Shown: one piece after another, positions 1 to 9,424 of the stretch | How positions within the stretch are numbered: the first letter of the stretch is position 1 | Layout of the letters: each line of letters opens with the position of its first letter | DNA from: an uncultured Sphingomonas sp. | GTDB taxonomy: Bacteria; Pseudomonadota; Alphaproteobacteria; Sphingomonadales; Sphingomonadaceae | Direction of reading: 5' to 3' | Assembly: GCA_913775315.1 (NCBI GenBank) | Contig: CAJYIX010000016.1 | Coordinates: 1-47,032 of the forward strand | Length of the DNA: 47,032 bases | Made by a program: the position numbers and the translations under genes | Notes under the pieces: generated by a model | Told to the model about the DNA's origin: nothing | What the model saw: the letters and a program-made list of their open reading frames with translations, nothing else | Database searches by the model: none

Positions 1-72
1 GCCGTATAAGGCACATCCCTGCTATAGGCTGATATTGGTTAAGGTCATGTGAACAAGACTTTTATCGCCGAA

Positions 73-1431
73 TTATGCCGCCTCGCGCGTGACGAAGGCG
101 TCGGCCGCCTGTCGCAGCCCGGCCAGCGTCGAATCGATCCGGTTCACGTCGCCGCCCAGCCGTTCGATATCGGTCGCGACGCATTCGGTATCGCTGTGGA
201 TCGCAGCGATCGTCGCCGACATCGAATCCGCCGCCAGCGCGGTTTCGTCGACGGATGCAGTGATCGCAGTCACCGTCATCGCCTGCGCCTCCATGGCATA
301 GCGGATGCGGTCGGCGGACTGCTGTAGTTCGACGACGGTCGACCGGATGCCAGCGTTGGTATCCACAGCGACGCGGGTGGCGGACTGGATCGCGGCGATC
401 TTCGCGGCGATATCGTCGGTCGCCCGCGCGGTCTGATTCGCCAGGCTCTTCACTTCCTGCGCGACGACAGCGAAGCCGCGACCGGCATCGCCGGCTCGGG
501 CGGCCTCGATCGTCGCGTTCAGCGCCAGCAGATTGGTCTGTCCTGCGATGTCGCGGATCAGGCCCAGGATCGATTCGATCGACTTCGCATGGTCGCTCAG
601 CGCCTCGCTCATCCCCACGGCATCGCTCGCCTGGTCGGAAGCGAGGGTCGCGACGTCGGCGGCGGCTTCAACTTCCAGCCGGGCATCCTCGATCGCGCGG
701 ATCAGGCCCGCGGCGGTTTGGGCCGCCTCGCGCATCGCGACGGCCGACTGTTCGGCCGCCGCGGCAACTTCGCTCGCCTTGCCCAGCATGCCGCGGGCCG
801 ATCCGGACGCCGCCTGCGCCTGCCCGCGCAGTGCCGAGCCCTCGTGGCTCGCGCGCTCGACGCTCGAGACGATCTTGTCGCGGAACTCGCCCGCCAGCTT
901 CTCGCGCTGGCGATCGTTGCCGAACGCGACATGCTCGGCATAGATCGCCACGGTCAGGTCGGTTTCCAGCGCCGACAGCCGCATCAGCGTGTCGATCAGC
1001 GCGGCAAGCTCGGGGTCGCCCTGCGGCACCCGCTTCAGAAGAATGTCGAGCGCCACGCGGTCGCTGGCGTTGATCATCGACAACAGCGCCATCGGCGGCA
1101 CGTCGGCGGCATAGGCCGCGGCGACTGACCGCTCGATCGATTCGATCCACGCATGGCCCGCGGTGTCGAGGAAACGATTGCGAAGGAAGGTGACGCCAAC
1201 GTCGATCATCTTCTCGGTCTCGTACGGCGCCCAGGTCCGCGTGTCCGAGAAGCAGCGGATCCAGTGCCGCCAATAGGCCTCTGCCACCGCGCGGATGTCG
1301 CCCTCGATCAGGGTCCAGACGCGGCGCGCGCCGTCGATCATCCCGCCGTCGAAGTCGAAGACGCGCAGCCGCGCGCCGATCTCGACCTGGCGGGCGATCG
1401 AACCCGGCTCGGGCAAATCCTTGTTCTGCAT
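73..1431 (-). CDS. Soluble methyl-accepting chemotaxis-type sensor, possibly globin-like N-terminus
   Basis: 452 aa, no signal peptide or membrane helix, so a cytoplasmic receptor. The C-terminal half (roughly 200-440) is a typical MCP signalling coiled coil. Its hairpin tip reads [20 protein letters not shown] followed by [15 protein letters not shown], the CheA/CheW contact region. Residues about 20-170 are helical and share the spacing of protoglobin sensor domains (a [11 protein letters not shown] segment, then a [10 protein letters not shown] segment). Where globin-coupled sensors carry the haem-binding His just before the PP motif, this protein appears to have Tyr ([10 protein letters not shown]), so haem binding is doubtful. 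The MCP assignment is firm; the globin-like assignment is inference. No CheR/CheB-binding pentapeptide is visible at the C-terminus. It diverges from sdhC across about 185 bp and has no che genes beside it. Confidence 0.85.
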   Translation of the reverse strand: MQNKDLPEPGSIARQVEIGARLRVFDFDGGMIDGARRVWTLIEGDIRAVAEAYWRHWIRCFSDTRTWAPYETEKMIDVGVTFLRNRFLDTAGHAWIESIERSVAAAYAADVPPMALLSMINASDRVALDILLKRVPQGDPELAALIDTLMRLSALETDLTVAIYAEHVAFGNDRQREKLAGEFRDKIVSSVERASHEGSALRGQAQAASGSARGMLGKASEVAAAAEQSAVAMREAAQTAAGLIRAIEDARLEVEAAADVATLASDQASDAVGMSEALSDHAKSIESILGLIRDIAGQTNLLALNATIEAARAGDAGRGFAVVAQEVKSLANQTARATDDIAAKIAAIQSATRVAVDTNAGIRSTVVELQQSADRIRYAMEAQAMTVTAITASVDETALAADSMSATIAAIHSDTECVATDIERLGGDVNRIDSTLAGLRQAADAFVTREAA

Positions 1432-1617
1432 GGCGTCGTCGGCCCTTGTGACTATCTATATGGCAACAGGCCCCCTCGCCCGCACCTGTCCATGGGTTTA
1501 GGCCGCCATCCGTTAAGAGGCGGTTAGCCACGGACCGGGATCGGATGACGGACCAAGGGCCGATCTTGCATCTGCGAAGAACGGGGGCCATTAGCGCCTT
1601 CGAAAGGAACAGACCTC

Positions 1618-2031
1618 GTGGCATCAAAACCCGTGAACCGGCCGCTCTCCCCGCATCTGTCGATCTGGAAATGGGGGCCGCACATGACGGTCTCGATCGC
1701 GCATCGCGTGACCGGCAGCGGCATGGCCACGGTCGGCTCGATCCTGCTCGTCGCCTGGCTCGCCAGCGCCGCGACGGGCGAAGAGGCTTACGGCGTGTTC
1801 CGGGGCCTGTTCACCACCGCCGACGGCAGCCTGAACATCGTCGGCTATGTCCTCGGCATCGGCCTGACGCTCAGCTTCTTCCAGCACATGGCCTCGGGCG
1901 TCCGTCACCTCGTGCTCGACACCGGCGCCGGTTACGAGCTGAAGCGGAACAAAATGGGCGCGCAGGCGACCTTCGCCTTCTCGATCCTCGCCACCCTCGC
2001 CTTCTGGGCGTTTCTGACCGTGGGGAAGTAA
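1618..2031 (+). CDS. sdhC: Succinate dehydrogenase cytochrome b556 subunit
   Basis: 137 aa membrane anchor of complex II, which passes electrons from succinate to ubiquinone. The family signatures RPLSPHLSIW (residues 8-17) and SIAHRVTG (26-33) are present. A QHMASGVRHLVLD segment carries the conserved haem-ligand histidine region. Three hydrophobic stretches fit three membrane helices. Translation starts at a GTG with AAGGA about 10 nt upstream; the next Met lies past the conserved N-terminal motif. One base separates its stop from sdhD, so the genes are co-transcribed and probably translationally coupled. Confidence 0.95.
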   Translation: MASKPVNRPLSPHLSIWKWGPHMTVSIAHRVTGSGMATVGSILLVAWLASAATGEEAYGVFRGLFTTADGSLNIVGYVLGIGLTLSFFQHMASGVRHLVLDTGAGYELKRNKMGAQATFAFSILATLAFWAFLTVGK

Positions 2032-2032
2032 C

Positions 2033-2416
2033 ATGCGTACCAGCATCGGCCGCGTCCGCGGTCTCGGCTCCGCCAAGGAAGGCGCGCACCACTGGTGGAC
2101 GCACCGCCTGACCGCGGGCAGCAACCTGCTCCTGATGCTCTGGTTCATCGCCTCCATCGCGATGCTGCCGGGCTATGACTACGCCACGATCCAATCCTGG
2201 CTGTCCAGCCCCTGGGCAGCGGTGCCGATGGCGCTGCTGATCGTCAGCGTGTTCATGCACTTCAAGCTCGGCCTTCAGGTCGTGATCGAGGATTACAGCC
2301 ACGCCGAATCGCGCGTCGTGCTGCTGGTCCTCCTCAACCTCTTCGTCGTCGCGGCCGGGGCCACGGCGATCTTCTCGATCCTCAAGCTCGCCTTTGCGGC
2401 GGGAGCGGTTTCCTGA
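2033..2416 (+). CDS. sdhD: Succinate dehydrogenase hydrophobic membrane anchor subunit
   Basis: 127 aa, three predicted membrane helices. The N-terminal [16 protein letters not shown] segment followed by RLTA is typical of alphaproteobacterial SdhD, and [13 protein letters not shown] in the middle helix matches the haem/quinone-site region. It pairs with SdhC to hold the catalytic subunits on the membrane. The stop codon overlaps the sdhA start by one base (TGATG), so the two are tightly coupled. Confidence 0.93.
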   Translation: MRTSIGRVRGLGSAKEGAHHWWTHRLTAGSNLLLMLWFIASIAMLPGYDYATIQSWLSSPWAAVPMALLIVSVFMHFKLGLQVVIEDYSHAESRVVLLVLLNLFVVAAGATAIFSILKLAFAAGAVS

Positions 2417-4218
2417 TGAGCGACGCCTACAAGATCATCGACCACAGCTATGACGCGATCGTCGTCGGCGCGGGCGGCTCGGGCCTGCGCGCGACGATGG
2501 GCGCGGCCGAAGCGGGCCTCAAGACCGCCTGCATCACCAAGGTCTTCCCAACGCGCAGCCACACCGTCGCGGCGCAGGGCGGGATCGCCGCCAGCCTCGG
2601 CAACAATTCGCCCGATCACTGGTCGTGGCATATGTACGACACCGTCAAGGGTTCCGACTGGCTCGGCGACCAGGATGCGATCGAGTACATGGTGCGCGAG
2701 GCGCCGGCCGCGGTCTATGAGCTCGAGCATGCGGGCGTGCCGTTCAGCCGCAACGACGACGGCACCATCTATCAGCGCCCGTTCGGCGGCCACATGCAGA
2801 ACATGGGCGAAGGACCGCCGGTCCAGCGTACCTGCGCCGCGGCCGACCGCACCGGCCACGCGATGCTCCACGCGCTCTATCAGCAGAGCCTGAAGTACGA
2901 CGCCGACTTCTTCATCGAATATTTCGCGCTCGACCTCATCATGGAGGACGGCGCATGCCGCGGCGTGATCGCCTTGTGCATGGAGGACGGCTCGATCCAC
3001 CGTTTCCGCGCGCACGCCGTCGTGCTCGCGACCGGCGGCGGCGGCCGCGTCTATCAGTCGGCGACCAGCGCCCATAGCTGCACCGGCGACGGCAACGGCA
3101 TGGTGCTGCGCGCCGGGCTGCCGCTCCAGGACATGGAGTTCGTGCAGTTCCACCCGACCGGCATCTACGGCGCGGGCGTCCTCATCACCGAGGGTGCACG
3201 CGGTGAAGGCGGCTACCTCACCAACTCCGAGGGCGAGCGCTTCATGGAGCGCTATGCCCCCTCGGCCAAGGACCTTGCCAGCCGCGACGTCGTGTCGCGC
3301 TCGATGGCGATGGAAATCCGCGAGGGTCGCGGCGTCGGCAAGGAGAAGGATCATATCTTCCTTCACCTCGACCATATCGATCCGAAGGTGCTGGCCGAGC
3401 GGCTGCCCGGCATTACCGAGACGGGCAAGATCTTTGCGGGCGTCGACCTGACCCGCAAGCCGCTGCCGGTGGTCCCGACCGTTCACTACAACATGGGCGG
3501 CATCCCGACGAACTATCATGGCGAGGTCGTGCACCTTCGTGACGGCAACCCCGACGCCGTCGTCCCCGGCCTGTTCGCCGTGGGCGAAGCCGCTTGCGTG
3601 TCGGTCCACGGCGCCAACCGCCTCGGCTCGAACAGCCTGATCGATCTCGTCGTGTTCGGCCGTGCGACGGGCCTGCGTCTCAAGGAGCTGTTGAAGCCCA
3701 ACGCCGCGCACAACGCGCTGCCCAAGGGGTCGGAAGAGATGGCGCTGAGCCGTCTCGACCATTTCCGCCATGCCAAGGGCGGCACGCCGACCGCGCAGAT
3801 CCGCACCGAGATGCAGAAGACGATGCAGAAGCACGCCGCCGTTTTCCGCGACAGCGCGCTCCTGAAAGAGGGCGTCGAGAAGCTCGATGCCATCTATCAG
3901 GGGATGAACGATATCGGCGTGACCGACCGTTCGCTGATCTGGAACACCGATCTGGTCGAGACGCTCGAGCTCGACAATCTGATCGGCCAGGCCGTCGTGA
4001 CGGTGCGCGGCGCGGAGAACCGCAAGGAGTCGCGCGGCGCGCACATGCACGAGGACTTCCCCGATCGCGACGACGCGAACTGGATGAAGCACACCATCGC
4101 CACCTTCGACGGCTGGGGTGGCAAGGGCGGGACCTGCAAGCTCGATTACCGCCCGGTGCACGACTACACGCTCACCGACGAGGTCGAGTATATCAAGCCG
4201 AAGAAGCGGGTGTACTAA
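2416..4218 (+). CDS. sdhA: Succinate dehydrogenase flavoprotein subunit
   Basis: 600 aa, full length for the family. It oxidises succinate to fumarate with covalently bound FAD. The N-terminal dinucleotide fold GAGGSGLRA is visible, followed by [11 protein letters not shown], whose His49 is the expected covalent flavin attachment site. Further family segments are [21 protein letters not shown] and the C-terminal [20 protein letters not shown]. sdhB (iron-sulphur subunit), which usually follows sdhA, is not next: a strong terminator begins 25 bp after the stop and a TonB receptor follows. sdhB must lie elsewhere, since the complex cannot work without it. Confidence 0.98.
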   Translation: MSDAYKIIDHSYDAIVVGAGGSGLRATMGAAEAGLKTACITKVFPTRSHTVAAQGGIAASLGNNSPDHWSWHMYDTVKGSDWLGDQDAIEYMVREAPAAVYELEHAGVPFSRNDDGTIYQRPFGGHMQNMGEGPPVQRTCAAADRTGHAMLHALYQQSLKYDADFFIEYFALDLIMEDGACRGVIALCMEDGSIHRFRAHAVVLATGGGGRVYQSATSAHSCTGDGNGMVLRAGLPLQDMEFVQFHPTGIYGAGVLITEGARGEGGYLTNSEGERFMERYAPSAKDLASRDVVSRSMAMEIREGRGVGKEKDHIFLHLDHIDPKVLAERLPGITETGKIFAGVDLTRKPLPVVPTVHYNMGGIPTNYHGEVVHLRDGNPDAVVPGLFAVGEAACVSVHGANRLGSNSLIDLVVFGRATGLRLKELLKPNAAHNALPKGSEEMALSRLDHFRHAKGGTPTAQIRTEMQKTMQKHAAVFRDSALLKEGVEKLDAIYQGMNDIGVTDRSLIWNTDLVETLELDNLIGQAVVTVRGAENRKESRGAHMHEDFPDRDDANWMKHTIATFDGWGGKGGTCKLDYRPVHDYTLTDEVEYIKPKKRVY

Positions 4219-4242
4219 ACCCCTTTTCCGACAAGCATGACG

Positions 4243-4276
4243 AACCCGCCCGGACCCCGCGTCCGGGCGGGTTTTT
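4243..4276 (+). terminator. Rho-independent terminator of sdhCDA
   Basis: A perfect 13-bp stem (4243-4255 with 4261-4273), a 5-nt CCCGC loop, and a run of T that starts within the stem end and extends to 4276. It lies 25 bp after the sdhA stop and is the clearest intrinsic terminator in the window. Confidence 0.88.
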
Positions 4277-4388
4277 CTTTGATCCCAAAGGGCGATCGGA
4301 CGCGACGCGGCTGTCACGATGCTGACTTGATTCGAGGTCAATGCCGCGCGCGGGCCTGAGGCGCGGGAACATGCGCACGGGTCCGAAG

Positions 4389-4410
4389 CGGCGGACGGAG
4401 GGGTCCGCCG
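4389..4410 (+). promoter_or_regulatory. Leader hairpin before the TonB receptor
   Basis: A perfect 8-bp inverted repeat (CGGCGGAC, 4389-4396; GTCCGCCG, 4403-4410) with a GGAGGG loop, 23 nt ahead of the GTG start at 4434. There is no T-run, so it is more likely a leader structure than a terminator. The exposed purine loop could be a ribosome standby or regulatory site; this is inference only. Confidence 0.3.
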
Positions 4411-4433
4411 TCCTCCATAAAGGGCAAACTTCC

Positions 4434-6746
4434 GTGAAGCTTTCGATTGCGCGCCGCACGGCGCTCCGTTCCGCCTGCGCGGGCCTCGCGCTGACCGTCG
4501 CCGCCACCGCCGCACAGGCGCAGGACACCAGCCCTGCCGCCCCCGCCGCCCAGGCCGACGATTCAGCGCTCGAGGAAATCACCGTCACGGCCGAGCGTCG
4601 CACCGCGAACCTGCGCGACGTGCCGATCTCGGTCGGCGTGGTCGCAGGCAGCCAGCTGCGTGAGTTCCAGCAGGCGGGCGAGGACATTCTGGCGCTGTCG
4701 GGCCGCGTTCCCGGCCTCTATGCCGAAACGACCACCGGCCGCATCTTTCCGCGCTTTTACATCCGCGGGCTCGGCAACATCGACTTCTACCTCGGCGCGT
4801 CGCAGCCCGTCTCGATCGTCCAGGACGACGTGGTGCTCGAGCATGTCGTCCTGAAGTCGAATCCGGTGTTCGACGTCGGCCAGGTCGAGGTGCTGCGCGG
4901 GCCGCAGGGCTCGCTGTTCGGCCGCAACACCACCGCCGGCATCATCAAGTTCGACACGATCAAGCCCTCCAACGTCTTCTCGGGCCGCGGCCAGGTGTCG
5001 GTCGGCGAATACGGCACGGTCAACGCCGATGTCGGGATCGGCGGACCGATCGCGGGCGACAAGCTGTCGGCGCGCTTCTCGGCGCTGGTCCAGCACCGCG
5101 AGGATTGGGTGGACAATACCTATGCCGGCCCCAGCGACGATGGCACGCCGCGCCCGCTCAAGAAGGCGATGGGCGGCTTCGACGACCGCAACGTCCGCCT
5201 GCAGCTGCTGGCGACCCCGACCGAGGCGACACGCTTCCTCCTGTCGGGTCACTACCGCGATTACAACGGCACTTCGACGCTGTTCCGCCGGGCGGCGCTG
5301 AAGCGCGGGTCGAACGACGTGTCGGGCGTCATCCGTGACGAGGTTCGCTACGACGAGGCAATGAACAACCCGCAGGCGTACGAGACCTATGGCGGCTCGT
5401 TCAACGCCAGCTTCGACTTCGGCGGCATCACGCTGACTTCGATCACCGCGTACGAAAGCGCCTCGGGCTACAGCCGCGGCGATACCGACGGCGGCGCGGC
5501 GTCGGACTATCCCGTCAACGGCGTGCGCAACGGCTTCGGCCAGAGCCAAGGCAATCTGCGCGACCTCGACCAGTGGACGCAGGAAGTGCGCCTCGCCGAC
5601 GACAGCGGCCGGTTCAAGTGGCAGGTCGGCGGCCTTTATTTCGACAGCCGCGACACCACCGACTTCTACCAGCGCGGCTTCTTCGTCACGACCGCCGCGC
5701 GCAACCCAAACAACTGGGTGCGCCTGCGCAACGTCAACACGAGCTGGGCGGCGTTCGGCCAGGCGAGCTACGACCTGACCGACGCGCTGACGATCACCGC
5801 GGGCGGCCGCATCACCGAGGACAAGAAGCGCACGCGCCTTCTGAAGACCGCGAACACCGCGGCGGGCGTCGTCACCTATCGCGGCCGCACCGACGTCGAA
5901 CTCGACGCGACCGAGCCGAGCTGGGACCTGTCCGCGCTCTATCGGCTCGACGACGAGGTCAGCCTCTATGCCCGCGTCGCGCGCGGCTTCCGCGGGCCGA
6001 CGATTCAGGGGCGCTCGGCGGTGTTCAACTCGGACTTCACGACCGCCAATTCGGAAACGATCGTGTCGTGGGAGGCGGGCGCCAAGTCGAGCCTGCTCGA
6101 CAACCGCCTGCGCCTCAATGCCACCGGCTTCTACTACACCGTCAGCGACATCCAGCTGAACGGCAATGATTCGGACGGCAACGGCGTCCTCTTCAACGCC
6201 GACAAGGCCAAGGCGTACGGCGTCGAGGTCGAGCTGGATGCACGGCCCGTCCGCAACCTGTCGCTGACCGCAGGCTTCAGCGCGCTGCACAGCGAGATCA
6301 AGGACGGCCGCGTCTATGCCCAGGTCTGCGCGCTCAACGGTCAGGTGGTGTGCAACGTCTATGACCCGACGATCCGGCGGAACGGCAACGTGTTTGCGCA
6401 GATCGACGGCAACCCGCTGCCCAACGCGCCGCGCTGGAACCTGAACCTCGCCGCGCGCTACGACATTCCGATGGATGGCGGCGATCGCTTCTTCGTGGCG
6501 ACCGACTGGAACGTGCAGGGCTATACGAGCTTCGTACTCTATCGCACCGACGAGTTCACCTCGAACGGCAATTTCGAGGGCGGCCTGCGCGCCGGCTATG
6601 CGCTCTCGGGCGACACGCTGGAGTTCTCGGTCTTCGCGCGCAACATCACGAACGAGAAGAACCTGAAGGGCGTGATCGAGAACTACATGGCCGCGGTCGT
6701 CAACGAACCGCGCGTCATCGGCGTCTCGCTCGCCGGGCGTTTCTAA
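4434..6746 (+). CDS. TonB-dependent outer-membrane receptor
   Basis: 770 aa from the GTG at 4434, chosen because it places the signal peptide (KLSIARRTALRSACAG... AQAQ) at the N-terminus; an upstream ATG in frame (4341) would add 31 non-signal-like residues. After the signal comes a TonB-box-like segment (EEITVTAERR). The plug domain follows, with VPISVGVV, IRGLGN and VEVLRGPQGSLFGRNTTAG. The rest is a beta-barrel rich in alternating aromatic segments, ending in a C-terminal Phe (GVSLAGRF) as the BAM complex requires. It imports a substrate that cannot be identified from sequence: no Fur box or siderophore genes adjoin it. It stands alone between the sdh terminator and a hairpin at 6772-6800. 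Confidence 0.93.
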   Translation: MKLSIARRTALRSACAGLALTVAATAAQAQDTSPAAPAAQADDSALEEITVTAERRTANLRDVPISVGVVAGSQLREFQQAGEDILALSGRVPGLYAETTTGRIFPRFYIRGLGNIDFYLGASQPVSIVQDDVVLEHVVLKSNPVFDVGQVEVLRGPQGSLFGRNTTAGIIKFDTIKPSNVFSGRGQVSVGEYGTVNADVGIGGPIAGDKLSARFSALVQHREDWVDNTYAGPSDDGTPRPLKKAMGGFDDRNVRLQLLATPTEATRFLLSGHYRDYNGTSTLFRRAALKRGSNDVSGVIRDEVRYDEAMNNPQAYETYGGSFNASFDFGGITLTSITAYESASGYSRGDTDGGAASDYPVNGVRNGFGQSQGNLRDLDQWTQEVRLADDSGRFKWQVGGLYFDSRDTTDFYQRGFFVTTAARNPNNWVRLRNVNTSWAAFGQASYDLTDALTITAGGRITEDKKRTRLLKTANTAAGVVTYRGRTDVELDATEPSWDLSALYRLDDEVSLYARVARGFRGPTIQGRSAVFNSDFTTANSETIVSWEAGAKSSLLDNRLRLNATGFYYTVSDIQLNGNDSDGNGVLFNADKAKAYGVEVELDARPVRNLSLTAGFSALHSEIKDGRVYAQVCALNGQVVCNVYDPTIRRNGNVFAQIDGNPLPNAPRWNLNLAARYDIPMDGGDRFFVATDWNVQGYTSFVLYRTDEFTSNGNFEGGLRAGYALSGDTLEFSVFARNITNEKNLKGVIENYMAAVVNEPRVIGVSLAGRF

Positions 6747-6771
6747 CGCCTTCGGGAACCAAGCTCACCCT

Positions 6772-6800
6772 CCCCGCATTCGTGAAACGTGGATGCGGGG
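6772..6800 (+). terminator. Stem-loop after the TonB receptor gene
   Basis: An 8-bp perfect stem (CCCCGCAT, 6772-6779; ATGCGGGG, 6793-6800) with a 13-nt loop, 25 bp after the receptor stop. There is no T-tract, so termination would be weak or Rho-assisted. It covers an in-frame GTG at 6789, which argues against that codon starting the next gene. Confidence 0.45.
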
Positions 6801-6959
6801 ATCGGTGATGCGCTGGCGTATGCGGCGTTCGCGGCCCTGGGGGCTGCGGGCGCCGCAATCGTGCTGGGCGCGCTGTTCCGGCCGGTCCGGCGAAAGCCCG
6901 GCCCCCGCCGCCGAAGCCCCTTCCGTGCGTCCGCCGATATCCAGCAAAGGTCCCGCCCC

Positions 6960-7610
6960 ATGTCCGACCAGACCCGTTCGATCGACCACGATGTTCTCGA
7001 GGCCGCGCGCGCCGATGCGCCGACCGGCCAGGCGCAACCCGCCGCCCGGAGCGCGATCAACCAGTATCCGCTGCTCGCCAACCCGCACATCAAGCTGGCC
7101 GGGCCGGTCGATCACGCGATGTACGCCAGCTTCTGCGACCAGCTTTCCGCCGCCCCGCGCGACGGCGCGATCGTCATCGCCATCTCGACGCTGGGCGGCG
7201 ATCCCGAAGTCGCGCGACTGATGGGCGACGAAGTGCGCCTGCTGCACGAGGCCGAGGGGCGCGAGCTCCTGTTCCTCGGCAAGGTCGCGGTCTATTCGGC
7301 GGGCGCGACGTTCATGTCCGCCTTCCCCGTCGACAAGCGCTTCCTGACGCGCGGCACCCGGCTGATGCTGCACGAGCGGATCATGAACAAGACGGTGGAG
7401 GTCAGCGGCCCGCTCAAGACCTGCGTCGCGGTGCTGAAAGCGACGCTGCACGAGATCGAGCATTCGATCGCGATCGAGGAGGAGGGATTCCGTCGGATCG
7501 TCGCGGGCAGCCGCGTCGATTTCGACGAACTCGTCCGGCGCGCGCCGGAGAATTGGTACATCGAAGCCGACGAGGCCAAGGAAAAGGGCCTCGTCCTCGA
7601 CGTGGTGTGA
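6960..7610 (+). CDS. ClpP/crotonase-fold serine peptidase-like protein
   Basis: 216 aa from ATG 6960. A longer reading from GTG 6789 would add 57 residues including a hydrophobic stretch, but that codon is inside a stem-loop. The core resembles ClpP: the nucleophile-elbow region reads KVAVYSAGATFMSAFP (candidate Ser in YSAGA), the His region LMLHERI, and the C-terminal NWYIEADEAKEKGLVLD matches the ClpP segment before its C-terminus. In that segment the ClpP catalytic Asp position appears to be Asn (PEN). An ATP-independent ClpP-like or SppA-like hydrolase is possible. No clpX or clpA neighbour is present, so partner and substrate are unknown. Confidence 0.75.
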   Translation: MSDQTRSIDHDVLEAARADAPTGQAQPAARSAINQYPLLANPHIKLAGPVDHAMYASFCDQLSAAPRDGAIVIAISTLGGDPEVARLMGDEVRLLHEAEGRELLFLGKVAVYSAGATFMSAFPVDKRFLTRGTRLMLHERIMNKTVEVSGPLKTCVAVLKATLHEIEHSIAIEEEGFRRIVAGSRVDFDELVRRAPENWYIEADEAKEKGLVLDVV

Positions 7611-7617
7611 TCGGGTG

Positions 7618-7640
7618 GCCCCGGACGATCCGTCCGGGGC
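7618..7640. terminator. Symmetrical stem-loop between convergent genes
   Basis: A 10-bp inverted repeat (GCCCCGGACG, 7618-7627; CGTCCGGGGC, 7631-7640) with a 3-nt loop lies between the ClpP-like gene and the convergent lipoprotein gene. It could act on both strands. No strong T-run follows on either side. Confidence 0.5.
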
Positions 7641-7649
7641 ACCGATTGT

Positions 7650-8297
7650 TTACCGCGTCGTATTGTAACGCAGCTGATCGTCGGTGAGCTGGAAGCCGAC
7701 CAGCGCCTCGAACGTCGCGCGGGCGACGGCGGCGCGCACGCCCGGCGCGGTCAGCGGGTCGACCGCAGCGTCTTCCTCGCCGGCCTTGCGCTTCTTGGTC
7801 AACTGATCGCGGACTTCCTGCGGCAGGGTGGCGGCGCTCTTGGCGATCACGCTGGTCACGGTCGCCTGTGCCTGGCCGCGAAGCTGGCCGGCGGGGAAGC
7901 TGATCGTCACGTCGGCGACGCGCTTGGCAGTAACGGCAGTGCCGCCGCGCACGATTGCGATGAAATAGGGGAGCGTGACCGACCGCGCGACATCGGCCCG
8001 GTTGCGCCGCGCCTGAACGTCGAAGGTGACCGTCGTAATAACGTCGTCGCCGCTCTCGCTGCACTGCGACCGCAGATTGGTGATGTTCGCCACCACGTCG
8101 ATCGCGGCCGCGTCGCGGCTGGCGGGCGGATCGAACAGCGTGACGTCGCCGGTATTGGCGGGCACGCCGACGATCGGGCACGCGGTTCGCGTCGCCTGGA
8201 TACCGACGCCGCCCTCGACACTGATCTCGCCATTGCGCGAGCAGCCGGCAAGCGCGGCGGCGACAGCGAGCGGTGCGGCAAGCCGGACGATCTTCAT
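7650..8297 (-). CDS. Conserved lipoprotein of unknown function
   Basis: 215 aa. A short basic N-terminus, a hydrophobic core and the lipobox LAGC (Cys about residue 19) predict a lipid-anchored envelope protein. The mature part has no motif I recognise. It contains mixed beta-like segments (DVVANITNLRSQC, VTTVTFDVQARR) and a Lys/Arg/Glu-rich linker (TKKRKAGEED) before a helical C-terminus. It diverges from ispH over 117 bp, a region with a 7-bp stem-loop at 8330-8348 and no clear promoter boxes. Confidence 0.7.
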   Translation of the reverse strand: MKIVRLAAPLAVAAALAGCSRNGEISVEGGVGIQATRTACPIVGVPANTGDVTLFDPPASRDAAAIDVVANITNLRSQCSESGDDVITTVTFDVQARRNRADVARSVTLPYFIAIVRGGTAVTAKRVADVTISFPAGQLRGQAQATVTSVIAKSAATLPQEVRDQLTKKRKAGEEDAAVDPLTAPGVRAAVARATFEALVGFQLTDDQLRYNTTR

Positions 8298-8414
8298 TGG
8301 GGCGGACCCTTCCCATCTTCATACGCGAACGGGCCGCAATCCGGCCCGCCGTTAGGGGGATTGCCATAGGAACCGCCTTTCGGACAAGCAAGCAATCGCG
8401 TAGAGGCTGGTGCC

Positions 8415-9368
8415 ATGACCGATGCCCGAAAGCCGACACTCGACCTGCTCATCGCCGCCCCGCGCGGCTTCTGTGCCGGGGTCGACCGCGCGATCCGCAT
8501 CGTCGAACTGGCGATCGAGCGCTATGGCGCGCCGGTCTATGTCCGGCACGAGATCGTCCACAACAAGTACGTTGTCGATACGCTGAAGGCGCAGGGCGCG
8601 ATCTTCGTCGAGGAACTGGACCAGGTGCCCGACGACGTACCCGTCGTCTTTTCTGCACACGGCGTGCCCAAGGCGGTGCCCGCCAAGGCGGCGGAGCGCG
8701 GCCTCTCCTATCTCGACGCCACCTGCCCGCTGGTGTCCAAGGTCCATCGCCAGGCCGAGCGGCTGGTCGCGGCGGGGCGTCACATCATCTTTATCGGCCA
8801 TGCCGGCCACCCAGAGGTCATCGGCACCTTCGGCCAGGTGCCCGAGGGGAACATGACGCTGGTCGAATCGGCGGATCAGGTCGCCGCGCTCGACGTGCCG
8901 GACCCCGAGAATCTCGCTTTCCTCACTCAGACCACGCTGTCGGTCGAGGATACCGCCGCGGTCCTGTCGGCCCTGCGCGCACGCTTCCCGAACATCGTCG
9001 CGCCGCACGCCGACGACATCTGCTACGCCACAACCAACCGCCAGACCGCGGTCAAGGCGATCGCGAGCAGCGTCGACCTGATGCTCGTCATCGGTGCGCC
9101 CAATTCGTCCAACTCGCTGCGCCTCGTCGAAGTGGCGGAGCGCGAGGGGACGACCGCCAAGCTCATCCAGCGCGCCGACGAACTCGACTTCGCCTGGCTC
9201 GAGGGGATCGGCGCGCTCGGCATCACCGCCGGCGCTTCCGCGCCCGAGGTGCTGGTGCGCGAGGTCGTCGACCGCATTGCCGAGCGGTACGACGTGGTTG
9301 AGCGAGAGGTCGAGACGACGCGTGAGACGATCGCCTTCAAGCTGCCACGTGGGCTGGAAGCGGCTTGA
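8415..9368 (+). CDS. ispH: 4-hydroxy-3-methylbut-2-enyl diphosphate reductase
   Basis: 317 aa. This iron-sulphur enzyme carries out the last MEP-pathway step, reducing HMBPP to IPP and DMAPP. The three cluster cysteines are visible: Cys20 in PRGFCAGV, Cys104 in DATCPLV and Cys203 in [11 protein letters not shown]. The substrate-site segments [16 protein letters not shown] and SSNSLRL are intact. It begins a plus-strand run ispH-thrB-rnhA, with 56 bp to thrB. Confidence 0.97.
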   Translation: MTDARKPTLDLLIAAPRGFCAGVDRAIRIVELAIERYGAPVYVRHEIVHNKYVVDTLKAQGAIFVEELDQVPDDVPVVFSAHGVPKAVPAKAAERGLSYLDATCPLVSKVHRQAERLVAAGRHIIFIGHAGHPEVIGTFGQVPEGNMTLVESADQVAALDVPDPENLAFLTQTTLSVEDTAAVLSALRARFPNIVAPHADDICYATTNRQTAVKAIASSVDLMLVIGAPNSSNSLRLVEVAEREGTTAKLIQRADELDFAWLEGIGALGITAGASAPEVLVREVVDRIAERYDVVEREVETTRETIAFKLPRGLEAA

Positions 9369-9424
9369 CCGCGCGGGCCTGAGGCTGTCCTAGGGCGGTC
9401 CACCCGCACGCGAACGGATCGCCG

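Noticed and set aside
2293-4515. A 740-codon minus-strand frame across sdhA
   Set aside because: sdhA on the plus strand is unambiguous; this frame has a shadow-like composition and no start context.
4563-6290. A 575-codon minus-strand frame across the TonB receptor
   Set aside because: The receptor reading has a signal peptide, plug and barrel. The antisense frame has none of these and is a codon-bias shadow.
6789-6959. N-terminal extension of the ClpP-like gene from GTG 6789
   Set aside because: The codon is inside a terminator-like hairpin and the extension lacks family similarity. It would add a membrane-like stretch, so it is kept as an alternative only.
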